Assembly (NCBI RefSeq): GCF_001702265.1
Contig: NZ_MAUE01000010.1
Coordinates: 62,001 to 126,000, forward strand
Direction of reading: 5' to 3'
DNA from: Pseudomonas aylmerensis
GTDB lineage: Bacteria > Pseudomonadota > Gammaproteobacteria > Pseudomonadales > Pseudomonadaceae
Length of the DNA: 64,000 nucleotides
The position numbers and the translations under genes were made by a program. Below the pieces are notes generated by a model. That model was not told the origin of the DNA, ran no database searches, and saw nothing but the letters and a program-made list of their open reading frames with translations. Below are positions 8,432-16,587 of the stretch, piece by piece. Numbering within the stretch: position 1 is the first letter of the stretch; the number at the start of each line of letters is the position of its first letter.

Positions 8432-9058
8432 ATGACCGAGCGCCTGTTTTTCACCCACGATCACCTGACTGCCGAGCTTGAAGTGCTGGACTGCACGCCG
8501 CACGAAGACCTCTTTGCCGTCACCCTGCAGTCAACCCTCTTCCACCCGCAAGGCGGCGGGCAACCTTTCGACACCGGCTGGCTCGGCGAGGCCAACGTCC
8601 TGCGCGTCACCCAGGAAGCCGATCGCGTGGTGCACTACACCGACCGCCCCGTGGCGCTTGGCTTGATTACCGCACGGGTCGACGAGCAGCGCCGCGCCCT
8701 GCACACACGCCTGCATTCCGCCGGGCACTTGATCGGCAACGTTGGCGAGACCCTGGGCTGGATGCCGATCAAGGCGCATCACTGGCCGGGCGAAGGCAAG
8801 ATCACGTTTATCCGCGTCGACGCCGCCCAAGTCCTCGAGGCCGAGACGATTCAACAGCAAGTCAACCAGTGGATTGCCGCCGACTATCCGCGCCATATGA
8901 CCCTGCAAGACGGCACCCGCGAAGTCGGCTTCGGCGAACTGCCGGCCTACGCCTGCGGCGGCACGCATGTACAGGCGCTGAGCGAACTGGGCCAAGTGAC
9001 CATCCTGGCCCTGTCGGAGAAAAAGGGCGCACTGTCGGTGCGTTACACCCTCGACTGA
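8432..9058 (+). CDS. alanyl-tRNA editing protein (AlaX family)
   Basis: This 208-residue free-standing homologue of the editing domain of alanyl-tRNA synthetase hydrolyses Ser- or Gly-tRNA(Ala) and so prevents mistranslation. The zinc site is complete: HSAGH (two histidines) near residue 96 and CGGTH (Cys and His) near residue 176. The N-terminal part has the FHPQGGGQP motif found in the editing-domain beta barrel. There is no synthetase core, so it acts only in trans. Translation starts at ATG 8432. A gene-free repeat block follows immediately, so it is transcribed alone. Confidence 0.9.
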   Translation: MTERLFFTHDHLTAELEVLDCTPHEDLFAVTLQSTLFHPQGGGQPFDTGWLGEANVLRVTQEADRVVHYTDRPVALGLITARVDEQRRALHTRLHSAGHLIGNVGETLGWMPIKAHHWPGEGKITFIRVDAAQVLEAETIQQQVNQWIAADYPRHMTLQDGTREVGFGELPAYACGGTHVQALSELGQVTILALSEKKGALSVRYTLD

Positions 9059-9167
9059 AGCGCTACGCGCGGCTTGCTGGGTGAGATTTGCCTACCCTGG
9101 CAGGGGTGCTCCATCTGGCAGATCCACCCCCAGTGACAGGTGCACCCACTCTGGCAGCCTCACCCCC

Positions 9168-9298
9168 GTGGTGAGCAGGCTTGCCCTGCGTTGGGCTGCG
9201 CAGCAGCCCCAATAAGGCCGCCGCGGTTTGTCTGGAAAAACTCCAGTCAGGTTTGGGGGCTGCTGCGCAGCCCAACGCAGGGCAAGCCTGCTCACCAC
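9168..9298. repeat. 43-bp-arm palindrome, copy 1
   Basis: Arms 9168-9210 and 9256-9298 are perfect 43-base inverted copies beginning GTGGTGAGCAGGCTTGCC, separated by 45 bases. The arm core GGCTTGCC and the flank CAGCAGCCCC are typical of REPIN-like elements, with longer arms than the usual Pseudomonas REP. Confidence 0.85.
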
Positions 9299-9492
9299 AA
9301 CGAACCTGCTCACCACAACAAGCCTGCTCAACATCACAAACTTGATTGCCATAACACCGTGCTTGTCACCCCCCCAACTACCCGCTGCGACAGATAAGTC
9401 GCTGTGTCAGGTGCACTCGCTGTGATAGGCAAGCCCACAGTGTCAGGTTCACCCGCAGTGGCAGGTGCCCCCACTCTGGCAGGTTTCCCCCT

Positions 9493-9624
9493 GTGGTGAG
9501 CAGGCTTGCCCTGCGTTGGGCTGCGAAGCAGCCCTAATAAGGCCCCCACAGTTTGTCTGGGAAAAACTCCAGTCAGGTTTGGGGGCTGCTGCGCAGCCCA
9601 ACGCAGGGCAAGCCTGCTCACCAC
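9493..9624. repeat. 43-bp-arm palindrome, copy 2
   Basis: Arms 9493-9535 and 9582-9624 repeat the copy 1 palindrome. The left arm differs by an A in CTGCGAAGCAG and a final T, while the right arm is identical to that of copy 1. Confidence 0.85.
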
Positions 9625-9819
9625 AACGAACCTGTTCACCACAACAAGCCTGCTCAACATCACAAACTTGATTGCCATAACACCGTGCTTGTCACCCCCC
9701 CAATTACCCGCTGCGACAGATAAGTCACTGCGTCAGGTGCACTCGCTGTGATAGGCAAGCCCACAGTGTCAGGTTCACCCACCGTGACAGGTGTACTCCA
9801 CCTGGCAGCCTCCTCCCGT

Positions 9820-9951
9820 GTGGTGAGCAGGCTTGCCCTGCGTTGGGCTGCGCAGCAGCCCCAATAAGGCTGCCGCAGTTTGTCTGGAAAAAACTCCAGT
9901 CAGGTTTGGGGGCTGCTGCGCAGCCCAACGCAGGACAAGCCTGCTCACCAC
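9820..9951. repeat. 43-bp-arm palindrome, copy 3
   Basis: Arms 9820-9862 and 9909-9951 form the third copy. The right arm has one change (CAGGACAAGC instead of CAGGGCAAGC). It is followed by the most expanded tail of short CCTGCTCACCACAA/CCTGTACACCACAAT iterations. Confidence 0.85.
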
Positions 9952-10108
9952 AACAATCCTGTACACCACAATAAGCCTGTACACCACAATAAGCCTGCTC
10001 AACCACACAAGCCTGCTCACCACAACAGCCTGCTCAACATGACAAACCTGATTGCCACAGCATCATGCTTGCCACAACAAACCCTATCGCCCGTCTCCAG
10101 GCGATGCC

Positions 10109-11683
10109 TCAAGCTGTCATCACACCCGCCCTGCCCGGCCCCGTCACAAACGACTTGAGAGTCGACACGCCAGCCTGTGGATCGCGCGGGTCGCTGATCG
10201 CGCGAAACCTCGTCAGCATCTGCCGCGCCTCCAACTGCACCGACACGTACCCGCGCTGGCGACTGTCGAAAAACTTCACGTGCGGGTTGAGTGGCAACAA
10301 CTGGGAAAACGCATTATAGGGCGGGCCATCGGACGTCACCGATGAGCCGACGAATTCGGTGGCCACGATCGGTGAGTCCAGATCATTGCCATCGACGTGC
10401 AAGTCCGTGGCCCAGAACGAATGGATATCACCGCCCCAGAACACCGGGTTGTTGACGCGGTGGCGCTGGATCGATGCGAGCATCCGCGAACGGTTGGCCA
10501 TGTAGCCATCCCAGCCATCGGTCCAGCGCCCGAGTGCCTGGCTGGTCGGGTCGCGCTGGGTCAGCGGCGCCACCAGCAAGTCCTGGGCGATCACATTCCA
10601 CTGCGCCCGCGACTGCGCAAAACCCTGGTCCAGCCAGGCCTCCTGCTGCCAGCCGAGCATAGTCCGCGCGGGGTTGCGCAGGTCGGCGCAGGTGTTGGCG
10701 GCGATATGCCCCTGGTGGCTGCCGTTGGCCGGAATGCACGGTTGTTCGGAGCGATACTGACGGCCGTCGAGCACGTGGAAACGCGCCAGTCGGCCGTAGT
10801 CCAGGCGCCGATAGATGCGCATATCCGGGCCTTTGGGCACGCTGCTCGCACGCAGCGGCATATGTTCATAGAACGCCTGGTAAGCCGCCGCGCGCTGCTG
10901 GAGAAATTGCGCCACCGGGATCTTGGGATCCTGGGACCAGCGATTGGCGTAGTCGTTCTGCACTTCGTGGTCGTCCCAGGTCGCCACGCTGGGTGCGGCG
11001 GCATGCAAGGCCTGCAGGTCCGGATCGGTTTTGTACAAGGCATAACGGTTGCGGTAATCGCCCAGGCTCACCGCATTGCCGCTGCCGTGGGCGCGAATGA
11101 TTTTGCCCGAGTCCGCCGCGTAAGAGCTGTCGTAGATATAGTCACCGAGAAAAAACACCAGGTCAGGCTGCTCTGCCGCGAGGTGACGGTAGGCGCTGAA
11201 ATAGCCGCGCTCCCAGTGCGAGCACGAGACAAATCCCAACCGCGCCGACGCCAGCGCTTGCACGGCGGGTGCCGTACGTGACTGCCCCACTGGGCTCTGC
11301 GCGCCGAGGCCTTCGAACTGATACCAATACGGCCGGCCCGCCTCCAGCCCGGCGACTTCCACGTGCACCGAATGGGCCAACCGCTCGCTGGCCATGACCT
11401 CGCCCTGTTGCACGATGCGGGTCATCGCCGCATCGCTGGCGACCCGCCAACGCACCGCCACCGCACGGTTCAACCCACCCCGGCCATCCACTGCATTGAA
11501 CAGCGGCGCCAGGCGCGTCCAGATCACAAAGCCATCCGGCAACGGGTCGCCCGACGCCACGCCCAGGGTAAACGGATAGTCGACCCCGGCACTGCGCGCG
11601 AACGGACTGAGGATCGAAAACGTGGTGGCCACCGCCAGCCCGGCGAGTACCCGGCGCCGGCCGTGGTCAACGCCGCCGCTCAC
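10109..11683 (-). CDS. phoD: alkaline phosphatase D family protein, Tat-exported
   Basis: This 524-residue secreted phosphodiesterase/phosphomonoesterase of the PhoD family releases phosphate from organic esters. The N-terminal twin-arginine signal has GRRRVLAGLAVA followed by a hydrophobic stretch, so it is exported folded. The N-terminal beta domain is followed by the metallophosphatase core with FLGDYIYD, WDDHEVQNDYANRW and GGDIHSF, the metal-binding motifs of PhoD. The start is GTG at 11683, which overlaps the stop of the acetyltransferase gene (GTGA), so the two are co-translated. The family uses Fe and Ca. Other phosphoester hydrolases and a TonB system nearby suggest a phosphorus-scavenging neighbourhood, but no convincing Pho box was found. 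Confidence 0.9.
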   Translation of the reverse strand: MSGGVDHGRRRVLAGLAVATTFSILSPFARSAGVDYPFTLGVASGDPLPDGFVIWTRLAPLFNAVDGRGGLNRAVAVRWRVASDAAMTRIVQQGEVMASERLAHSVHVEVAGLEAGRPYWYQFEGLGAQSPVGQSRTAPAVQALASARLGFVSCSHWERGYFSAYRHLAAEQPDLVFFLGDYIYDSSYAADSGKIIRAHGSGNAVSLGDYRNRYALYKTDPDLQALHAAAPSVATWDDHEVQNDYANRWSQDPKIPVAQFLQQRAAAYQAFYEHMPLRASSVPKGPDMRIYRRLDYGRLARFHVLDGRQYRSEQPCIPANGSHQGHIAANTCADLRNPARTMLGWQQEAWLDQGFAQSRAQWNVIAQDLLVAPLTQRDPTSQALGRWTDGWDGYMANRSRMLASIQRHRVNNPVFWGGDIHSFWATDLHVDGNDLDSPIVATEFVGSSVTSDGPPYNAFSQLLPLNPHVKFFDSRQRGYVSVQLEARQMLTRFRAISDPRDPQAGVSTLKSFVTGPGRAGVMTA

Positions 11684-12234
11684 ACCCGGTACTCCCACAC
11701 CTCACGCACCGTGGCGAACACCAGCAGGTCTTCATGCACGCCGTTCTTGAGGAACGCGCCGCGCATGCAGCCTTCATATTGCAGGCCGATTTTCTCCATG
11801 ACCCGCGCCGATTCCTTGTTGCGACTGAAGCACTGGCTGCCCACGCGATGCAGGCCAAGTTCGACAAAGCCGTAGTCCATCAATGCTGTCGCCGCCTCGG
11901 CCGCGTACCCCTGGTTGCGCGCATCCGCCGCAACCCAGCCGCCCAGGTGTCCGTAGCGATGAGCAGCATTGATGCGCAGGCTGACGATACCGATCAGCTC
12001 GCCATTGTCACGCCGGTGCATCCCCAGGCTCAGCAACCCCGTCGAGCGATATTTCGCCTGCATGCCGTCAATGAAATCCAGCGCGATTTCCAGGGTGTAG
12101 GGCGATGGAATGCTGGCGGTGTTATCGGCGATCTTCGGACCGTTGGCGAGGACGAACAACGTCTCGGCCTGGTTTTTTTCCAGGGCGCGCAACAGCAGTC
12201 GCGGGGTGGACAGATGGGGCAAGTCGCTGCTCAT
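11680..12234 (-). CDS. GNAT family N-acetyltransferase (RimJ/RimL-like)
   Basis: This 184-residue acetyl-CoA-dependent transferase resembles the enzymes that acetylate ribosomal-protein or other N-termini. It shows the N-terminal TPRLLLRAL typical of this subgroup, the acetyl-CoA pyrophosphate-binding loop in VAADARNQGYAAEAATAL (about residues 99-116), and the C-terminal SARVMEKIGLQYEGCMRG motif. Upstream of phoD with a 4-base overlap, it leads a two-gene operon, though the functional link is not obvious. Substrate unknown. Confidence 0.88.
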   Translation of the reverse strand: MSSDLPHLSTPRLLLRALEKNQAETLFVLANGPKIADNTASIPSPYTLEIALDFIDGMQAKYRSTGLLSLGMHRRDNGELIGIVSLRINAAHRYGHLGGWVAADARNQGYAAEAATALMDYGFVELGLHRVGSQCFSRNKESARVMEKIGLQYEGCMRGAFLKNGVHEDLLVFATVREVWEYRV

Positions 12235-12361
12235 TTCCGGGGGGCCTCGATGTAAAGTTTTTGAGAATGGCCGCGCTTCGTTTCAATTCTGTTACGTCAC
12301 AAAAATGACTTGTGAATGCCCTGTAAGACGCGTCCTAGAGCCCTCAAAACGTCAATTAAAG

Positions 12362-12389
12362 TTAACCATTCGGTCATTTTTGGTTGTTA
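12362..12389. promoter_or_regulatory. possible operator upstream of exbD
   Basis: An interrupted inverted repeat, TTAACCA (12362-12368) and TGGTTGTTA (12381-12389), lies 36 bp before the exbD start in the 190-bp gap between divergent operons. It is a plausible repressor or activator site for the TonB operon. The binding protein is unknown, and it does not match a Fur box. Confidence 0.3.
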
Positions 12390-12424
12390 GCGTGTCGCCC
12401 CTAATTCAATGACGGGGTAGCGGA

Positions 12425-12832
12425 ATGAGAACCTGGGACGAACCGAAAAAACGCAAGGCGCACATCGAGCTGATCCCGATGATCGACGTGATGATGTTCC
12501 TGTTGGTGTTTTTCGTACTCGTGAGCCTGAACGTGATTCCGGCCCTCGGCATGAAGACCCAACTGCCCAGCGCCAGCAGTTCGCAGCAGCTCAAGCCGCA
12601 GAACAAATTCATCCTGACCCTGGGCCTGGAAGGCCAGCTGCAACTGGATGGCAAGGACCTCACCGTCGATGCGCTGGTGCCGGCTTTGAAGGCGGCCGAA
12701 AAGCCTGACACCAAGTCGACGATCATCGTCAACAGCGACAAGGGCGTGGAAGTTTCGCGCCTGGTGGAGGTGATGGACACCCTGCGTCTGGGTGGCTTTA
12801 CCTCCGTGTCCATCGCCACGCGCAAGTCTTGA
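12425..12832 (+). CDS. exbD: ExbD/TolR-type proton-motive-force subunit
   Basis: This 135-residue inner-membrane protein is the ExbD partner of an ExbB-ExbD motor that energises a TonB protein. A short cytoplasmic N-terminus is followed by one membrane helix at about residues 16-38 (LIPMIDVMMFLLVFFVLV). The proton-carrying aspartate is in PMIDVMMF, equivalent to Asp25 of E. coli ExbD. The periplasmic domain (45-135) ends in the STIIVNSDKGV...VMDTLRLGGF pattern of the family. It is the first gene of a four-gene operon exbD-tonB-receptor-exbB, with the next start 2 bases after its stop. Having exbD first and exbB last, split by the receptor, is an unusual order. Confidence 0.92.
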   Translation: MRTWDEPKKRKAHIELIPMIDVMMFLLVFFVLVSLNVIPALGMKTQLPSASSSQQLKPQNKFILTLGLEGQLQLDGKDLTVDALVPALKAAEKPDTKSTIIVNSDKGVEVSRLVEVMDTLRLGGFTSVSIATRKS

Positions 12833-12834
12833 TC

Positions 12835-13563
12835 ATGTACGTCCTGTTTCGTGCGCGACAGCTGCTGGGCAGTGTCCCGGCCCTGATCGCCCTGGTGCTG
12901 ATTGCACTGGGAATCCAGTCCCAGACGTTGAAGGTCGAACCGGTGTACGACGAGTCGGCGGTCGAGCTGGCGTTGGTCGAGCCCGAGCCGCCAGTGACCC
13001 CGGAGCCGGTGGTGGAACAAGAGCCACCGCCGCCGGTGATCGAGGATGAAGAGGCCGAGCCGGCCCCGCCGCCACCGCCGCCCAAGCCGTTGCCAAAACC
13101 TGAGCCCAAGCCCAAGCCGAAACCTCAGCCAAAGCCCGTGGTGGCCAAGCCATCGCCCGTGCCGACACCGCCGCCGGTGGCCGCCAAACCGGCCCCCGCC
13201 GTGGCGGCCCAGGCCGCGCCAACGCCGGCACCACCGGCCCCGCCGAAAGTCGACGGCCAGGCACTGGAGGGCGGCTATCTCAAGGGTTTGCGCAACGAGT
13301 TGGACACCTACAAACAGTACCCCACCGGACGCCAGGCCTCCCTCGAACGCCCGACCGGCGAAGTCGTGGTCTGGCTGCTGGTAGACCGCCAGGGTCGCGT
13401 TCTGGACTCCGGCCTGCAAACCCAGGCCTCGAGCATGTTGCTCAACCGGGCCGCCACCAACAGCTTGCGTCGCATCAAGCAAGTCAAGCCGTTCCCCGAG
13501 CAAGCCTTCGGGGGGCGCAATGAGCAGCGCTTCACCGCCACCTTCAACTACAGCGTGCAATAA
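12835..13563 (+). CDS. tonB: TonB family energy transducer
   Basis: This 242-residue protein spans the periplasm and passes energy from ExbB-ExbD to the outer-membrane receptor. It has one N-terminal membrane anchor (about residues 14-31), a long Pro/Lys/Glu-rich spacer (about 45-135, with PKPLPKPEPKPKPKPQPKP), and a C-terminal TonB domain (about 145-242) with YPTGRQA, GEVVVWLLVDRQGRV and NSLRRIKQVKPFP. The anchor contains no histidine, whereas the classical TonB helix has an essential Ser-x3-His pair. The ATG at 12835 is used rather than the TTG at 12829. It probably serves only the receptor encoded next, from which it is 24 bases away. Confidence 0.92.
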   Translation: MYVLFRARQLLGSVPALIALVLIALGIQSQTLKVEPVYDESAVELALVEPEPPVTPEPVVEQEPPPPVIEDEEAEPAPPPPPPKPLPKPEPKPKPKPQPKPVVAKPSPVPTPPPVAAKPAPAVAAQAAPTPAPPAPPKVDGQALEGGYLKGLRNELDTYKQYPTGRQASLERPTGEVVVWLLVDRQGRVLDSGLQTQASSMLLNRAATNSLRRIKQVKPFPEQAFGGRNEQRFTATFNYSVQ

Positions 13564-13587
13564 GCACCCGACACCAGGACGACAGTG

Positions 13588-15870
13588 ATGAGGTTCACAC
13601 GTATTCATCTGGCACTTGTTGCCGCAAGCATGGGCCAGGGCATGGCCATGGCCGACACCGGCAACAGCGACGTCGGCACCATCGGCGTCCAGGGCAAGGC
13701 CACTGCGGGTGGCGGCTACATGGTGCAGGAAGAAAGCATCAAGGGCCGCTCCACGGTGACCAAGGAGGCGCTGGATAAACAGACCGCCACCGGCAACGCC
13801 ATCGACAAGCTCAAGTACACCCCGGGCCTGAACATTTCCAGCGAAGACAACACCGGCCTGTCGGGCTTTCGCTTCACCATGCGCGGGCTCAACTCCGACC
13901 AGGTGGGGATGTCGGTGGACGGCATGCCGATCAACGACTCGGGCAACTACGCGCTGTATTCCAACCTGCTGGGCGACCCGGAAAACATCGACCAGATCTT
14001 CGTCACCCAGGGCTCCTCGGAAGCCGACGGCCCGCACATCGGCTCCAGCGGCGGCAACATCGGCATCGTGACGATTCGCCCGACCAAGGAAACCGGCGCG
14101 TTCGTCAAACAGGTGATGGGCAGCAACGCCACCCGCAAGACCTTCGCGCGGCTGAACACCGGTGAAGTCAACGGCCTCAGCAACTGGCTGTCGGCGTCCC
14201 ACACCGAAGGCCAGATGTGGCGCGGCTCGGGTGCAGTGCGGGCGGACAAGGTCGAGTGGAACAGCTTCTTCGATGCGGGCGACGGCAACACCGCCAACCT
14301 GATCCTCAAGTACCACGAGCAGGACAACAACAGTTACAGCCAGCTGACCAAGGCGCAGTTCCAACAGAACGGCCGCAAGTACGACCCCTACCCGGCAACG
14401 CCGACCGTGGGTGCCAATGGCAAGTACAACAGCTATTACGCGCTGGCGCAGAACCCGTTCCAGACCTTCACCGCCGTGCTCAACACCCAGCTCAAACTGG
14501 CTGACAACCTCGCGCTGTCGGTGATTCCGTACTACTACTGGGGCAACGGCAGTGGCGTCGGCTCATCCAGCTATGCGCTGAACAGCGGCTCGAACCAGGG
14601 CGGTGTGTTCGACCTGGGCAACCTGCCTACCGGCGCGCAGTACAACGCCGATGGCACGCCGAACAGCGGCGTGTACTACCGCCCTTCACGCACGCAGACC
14701 TGGCGTCCGGGGATCACCACCAAACTGAACTGGGACCTGGGTGATCACAGCGTGCAATTTGGCTACTGGTACGAACGCGCGCGCCAGAGCCAGACCCAAC
14801 CGTTCATTCCGCTCAAGTCCAGCGGCAAACCGGTCGACACCTGGCCCGACTCCAACGACGCCGTGGTCGATGCCAATGGCAACACCATCCAGGGTCGCGA
14901 CCGCTTCACCATCACCCCCGCCCAGAAGGTCTGGGCCCAGGACACCTGGTACATCGACCCGGACTGGACGCTGGTGGCAGGCCTCGCCTACATGAACGTC
15001 AAGCGTGACGGCACCAACCACGGCAGCCTCACCGAACAGGCGGAAAAACGTAACCAGACCTACAACAAACTGCTGCCCAACGTCGGCCTCAAGTACCAGC
15101 TGGATGAGCGCGACCAGTTGTTCTACAGCCTGTCGCGCAACATGCGGATCCCGCAGAACTATGTGCTGTACGACAAGGGCCTGGACTCGATCAACTCCAA
15201 GCCCGAAACCAGCTGGAACCACGAGTTGGGCTGGCGCTTCACCGGTGACGACATGACCGTGGCGGCGACCTTGTTCTACATGCAGTTCAAGGATCGCCAG
15301 GTCTCGTCCAAAGACATCAACGGCGACTTCGCCGACATCAACGCGGGCGCGGTCAACAACAGCGGCCTGGAGCTGGAGTGGAGCGGCCTGCTGCCCAACC
15401 ACTTCAACTACTACACCTCCTACACCTACACCAAGGCCGAGCAGCAAGACGACCTGACCGTGTACAACGCCGGCAAAGCCATCGTGCTGCCCACCAGCGG
15501 CAAGCAATTTGCCAACGTGCCGAAGAACATGCTGGCCGCCAACATCGGTTATGACGACGGTCGCTTCTACGGCACCTTCGGCGGCAAGTACACGAGCAAG
15601 CTCTACGGCGACCTGACCAACGATGAAGCCATTTCCGGGCGCACCGTGTTCAACGCCGGCGCGGGTATCTACCTGCCGGTGGACAAGAAAGTGGTCAAGG
15701 ACGCCACCCTGCGCCTGAACGTCGACAACCTGTTCGACAAGAAATACCTGGACGGCGTGTACACCACCAAGACCAACGCCGCGACCTACGGCGGTTTCCG
15801 CGACGGCGACCCGGCGTACATCGTCGGCCTGGAACGCACTGTGACGGTTTCCCTGGAAGCCAATTTCTAA
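13588..15870 (+). CDS. TonB-dependent outer-membrane receptor
   Basis: This 760-residue outer-membrane active transporter has a signal peptide at about 1-23 (cleavage near AMAD), a plug domain at about 45-165 with RGLNSDQVGMSVDGMPIND and SSGGNIGIVTIRP, and a 22-strand barrel to the C-terminal aromatic residue in TVSLEANF. The ATG at 13588 has AGGA 8 bases upstream. The plug has no N-terminal signalling domain, so it is not a FecA-type transducer. It lies inside its own tonB-exbB-exbD operon, implying a private energy supply. The ligand is not evident; phosphoester hydrolase genes on both sides suggest an organophosphate or a phosphate-related chelate, but this is only inference. Confidence 0.92.
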   Translation: MRFTRIHLALVAASMGQGMAMADTGNSDVGTIGVQGKATAGGGYMVQEESIKGRSTVTKEALDKQTATGNAIDKLKYTPGLNISSEDNTGLSGFRFTMRGLNSDQVGMSVDGMPINDSGNYALYSNLLGDPENIDQIFVTQGSSEADGPHIGSSGGNIGIVTIRPTKETGAFVKQVMGSNATRKTFARLNTGEVNGLSNWLSASHTEGQMWRGSGAVRADKVEWNSFFDAGDGNTANLILKYHEQDNNSYSQLTKAQFQQNGRKYDPYPATPTVGANGKYNSYYALAQNPFQTFTAVLNTQLKLADNLALSVIPYYYWGNGSGVGSSSYALNSGSNQGGVFDLGNLPTGAQYNADGTPNSGVYYRPSRTQTWRPGITTKLNWDLGDHSVQFGYWYERARQSQTQPFIPLKSSGKPVDTWPDSNDAVVDANGNTIQGRDRFTITPAQKVWAQDTWYIDPDWTLVAGLAYMNVKRDGTNHGSLTEQAEKRNQTYNKLLPNVGLKYQLDERDQLFYSLSRNMRIPQNYVLYDKGLDSINSKPETSWNHELGWRFTGDDMTVAATLFYMQFKDRQVSSKDINGDFADINAGAVNNSGLELEWSGLLPNHFNYYTSYTYTKAEQQDDLTVYNAGKAIVLPTSGKQFANVPKNMLAANIGYDDGRFYGTFGGKYTSKLYGDLTNDEAISGRTVFNAGAGIYLPVDKKVVKDATLRLNVDNLFDKKYLDGVYTTKTNAATYGGFRDGDPAYIVGLERTVTVSLEANF

Positions 15871-15887
15871 TTGCGAGGTAAGCGAAC

Positions 15888-16535
15888 ATGGACATGAACC
15901 TGCTCCACGACATCACCTTCTATGTGATGTATGCCGCGATGGCCATCGCCATCTTCATCACCATCGAGCGCGGTATCTACTTCGCCTACGTGCGTCGCCA
16001 GGCTCGCGCGCTCACGGCGGTGCTGGACGCCAACGTACACAGCGAACGCGACTTGCCGCAGGGCTTGACCCAACGTGACAGCCTGCCCTTGAGCATGGTG
16101 TTGCCGGTGCTGGCACAGAAAGCCTCGCACGGTTCACGCAAGGACCTGGATGACGTGATCGAAACCCAGTACCTGACCACTCGCGCGCCACTGGCCCGCA
16201 GCCTGTGGATCATCGAGACCATCACCACGGCCGCGCCGCTGTTGGGCTTGCTGGGTACCATCCTCGGCATCATCGACACCTTCAAGGCGCTGGCGAGTGC
16301 CGGGGTGTCCGACCCAGGGCAGATTTCCGGTGGCATCGGCACGGCGCTGTTCGCCACTGGCCTGGGGATCGCCATCGCGCTGTTCTGCGTGGTGTTCCAC
16401 AACTTCTTCCAGGACAGCCTGGAGCGCATCAACGACCAGTTGAAAATCCTGCTGATCCGCGCCGCCACCGGCGCCCGGGTACAGAGTGAAGTGCCGCACC
16501 TGGTGCCGACGCCGTTGCACAGCCGCACGGCGTGA
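15888..16535 (+). CDS. exbB: ExbB/TolQ/MotA-type proton channel subunit
   Basis: This 215-residue inner-membrane subunit forms the proton path with ExbD. It has three membrane helices: residues about 8-28, and two near the C-terminus at 108-130 (APLLGLLGTILGIIDTF) and 145-170 (GTALFATGLGIAIALFC), the pattern of the ExbB/TolQ family. It closes the exbD-tonB-receptor-exbB operon, 17 bases after the receptor stop, and is followed by a hairpin terminator. The separation from exbD by two genes argues for rearrangement of an ancestral exbB-exbD pair. Confidence 0.92.
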   Translation: MDMNLLHDITFYVMYAAMAIAIFITIERGIYFAYVRRQARALTAVLDANVHSERDLPQGLTQRDSLPLSMVLPVLAQKASHGSRKDLDDVIETQYLTTRAPLARSLWIIETITTAAPLLGLLGTILGIIDTFKALASAGVSDPGQISGGIGTALFATGLGIAIALFCVVFHNFFQDSLERINDQLKILLIRAATGARVQSEVPHLVPTPLHSRTA

Positions 16536-16543
16536 TGGTTACA

Positions 16544-16569
16544 GCGGGCGCGCAATGCGCCCGCTTTCT
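16544..16569 (+). terminator. hairpin terminator after exbB
   Basis: Arms GCGGGCGC (16544-16551) and GCGCCCGC (16557-16564), with the loop GCAAT, are followed by TTTCTT. It sits only 24 bases before the phospholipase D gene, so that gene either shares the transcript by readthrough or uses a promoter inside exbB. Confidence 0.75.
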
Positions 16570-16587
16570 TCGTTGATAGAGGTCCCT

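Larger units (their letters stand above)
9059..10108. repeat. gene-free block of three ~326-bp tandem repeats
   Basis: These 1,050 bases hold no credible gene. Three direct copies of a unit of about 326 bp follow each other: the palindrome starts at 9168, 9493 and 9820, a spacing of 325 and 327. Each unit has a 131-132 bp palindromic element, a G-poor tail with iterations of an 18-base motif (CAAGCCTGCTCACCACAA-like), the sequence ACTTGATTGCCATAACACCG, and a run of degenerate GTGACAGGTGCACTC-like motifs leading to the next palindrome. The third copy has a diverged tail with extra iterations (about 9945-10030). The open frames here are repeat translations and are not annotated. Confidence 0.85.

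Noticed and set aside
9168..9951. Terminal inverted repeats of an insertion sequence
   Set aside because: No transposase frame lies between the arms (45 bases) and no target-site duplication is visible.
9059..10108. Possible CRISPR array in the repeat block
   Set aside because: Units are about 326 bp and themselves repeated; there are no short identical repeats with unique spacers and no cas genes.
12310..12327. Possible Pho box TTGTGAA-TGCC-CTGTAAG before exbD
   Set aside because: Only about 9 of 14 positions fit the CTGTCAT repeat consensus, too few for a call.
12406..14364. Long open frame antisense to exbD, tonB and the receptor
   Set aside because: It is the shadow of high-GC genes with clear family matches on the plus strand; its translation is His/Gly/Arg-rich and resembles nothing.
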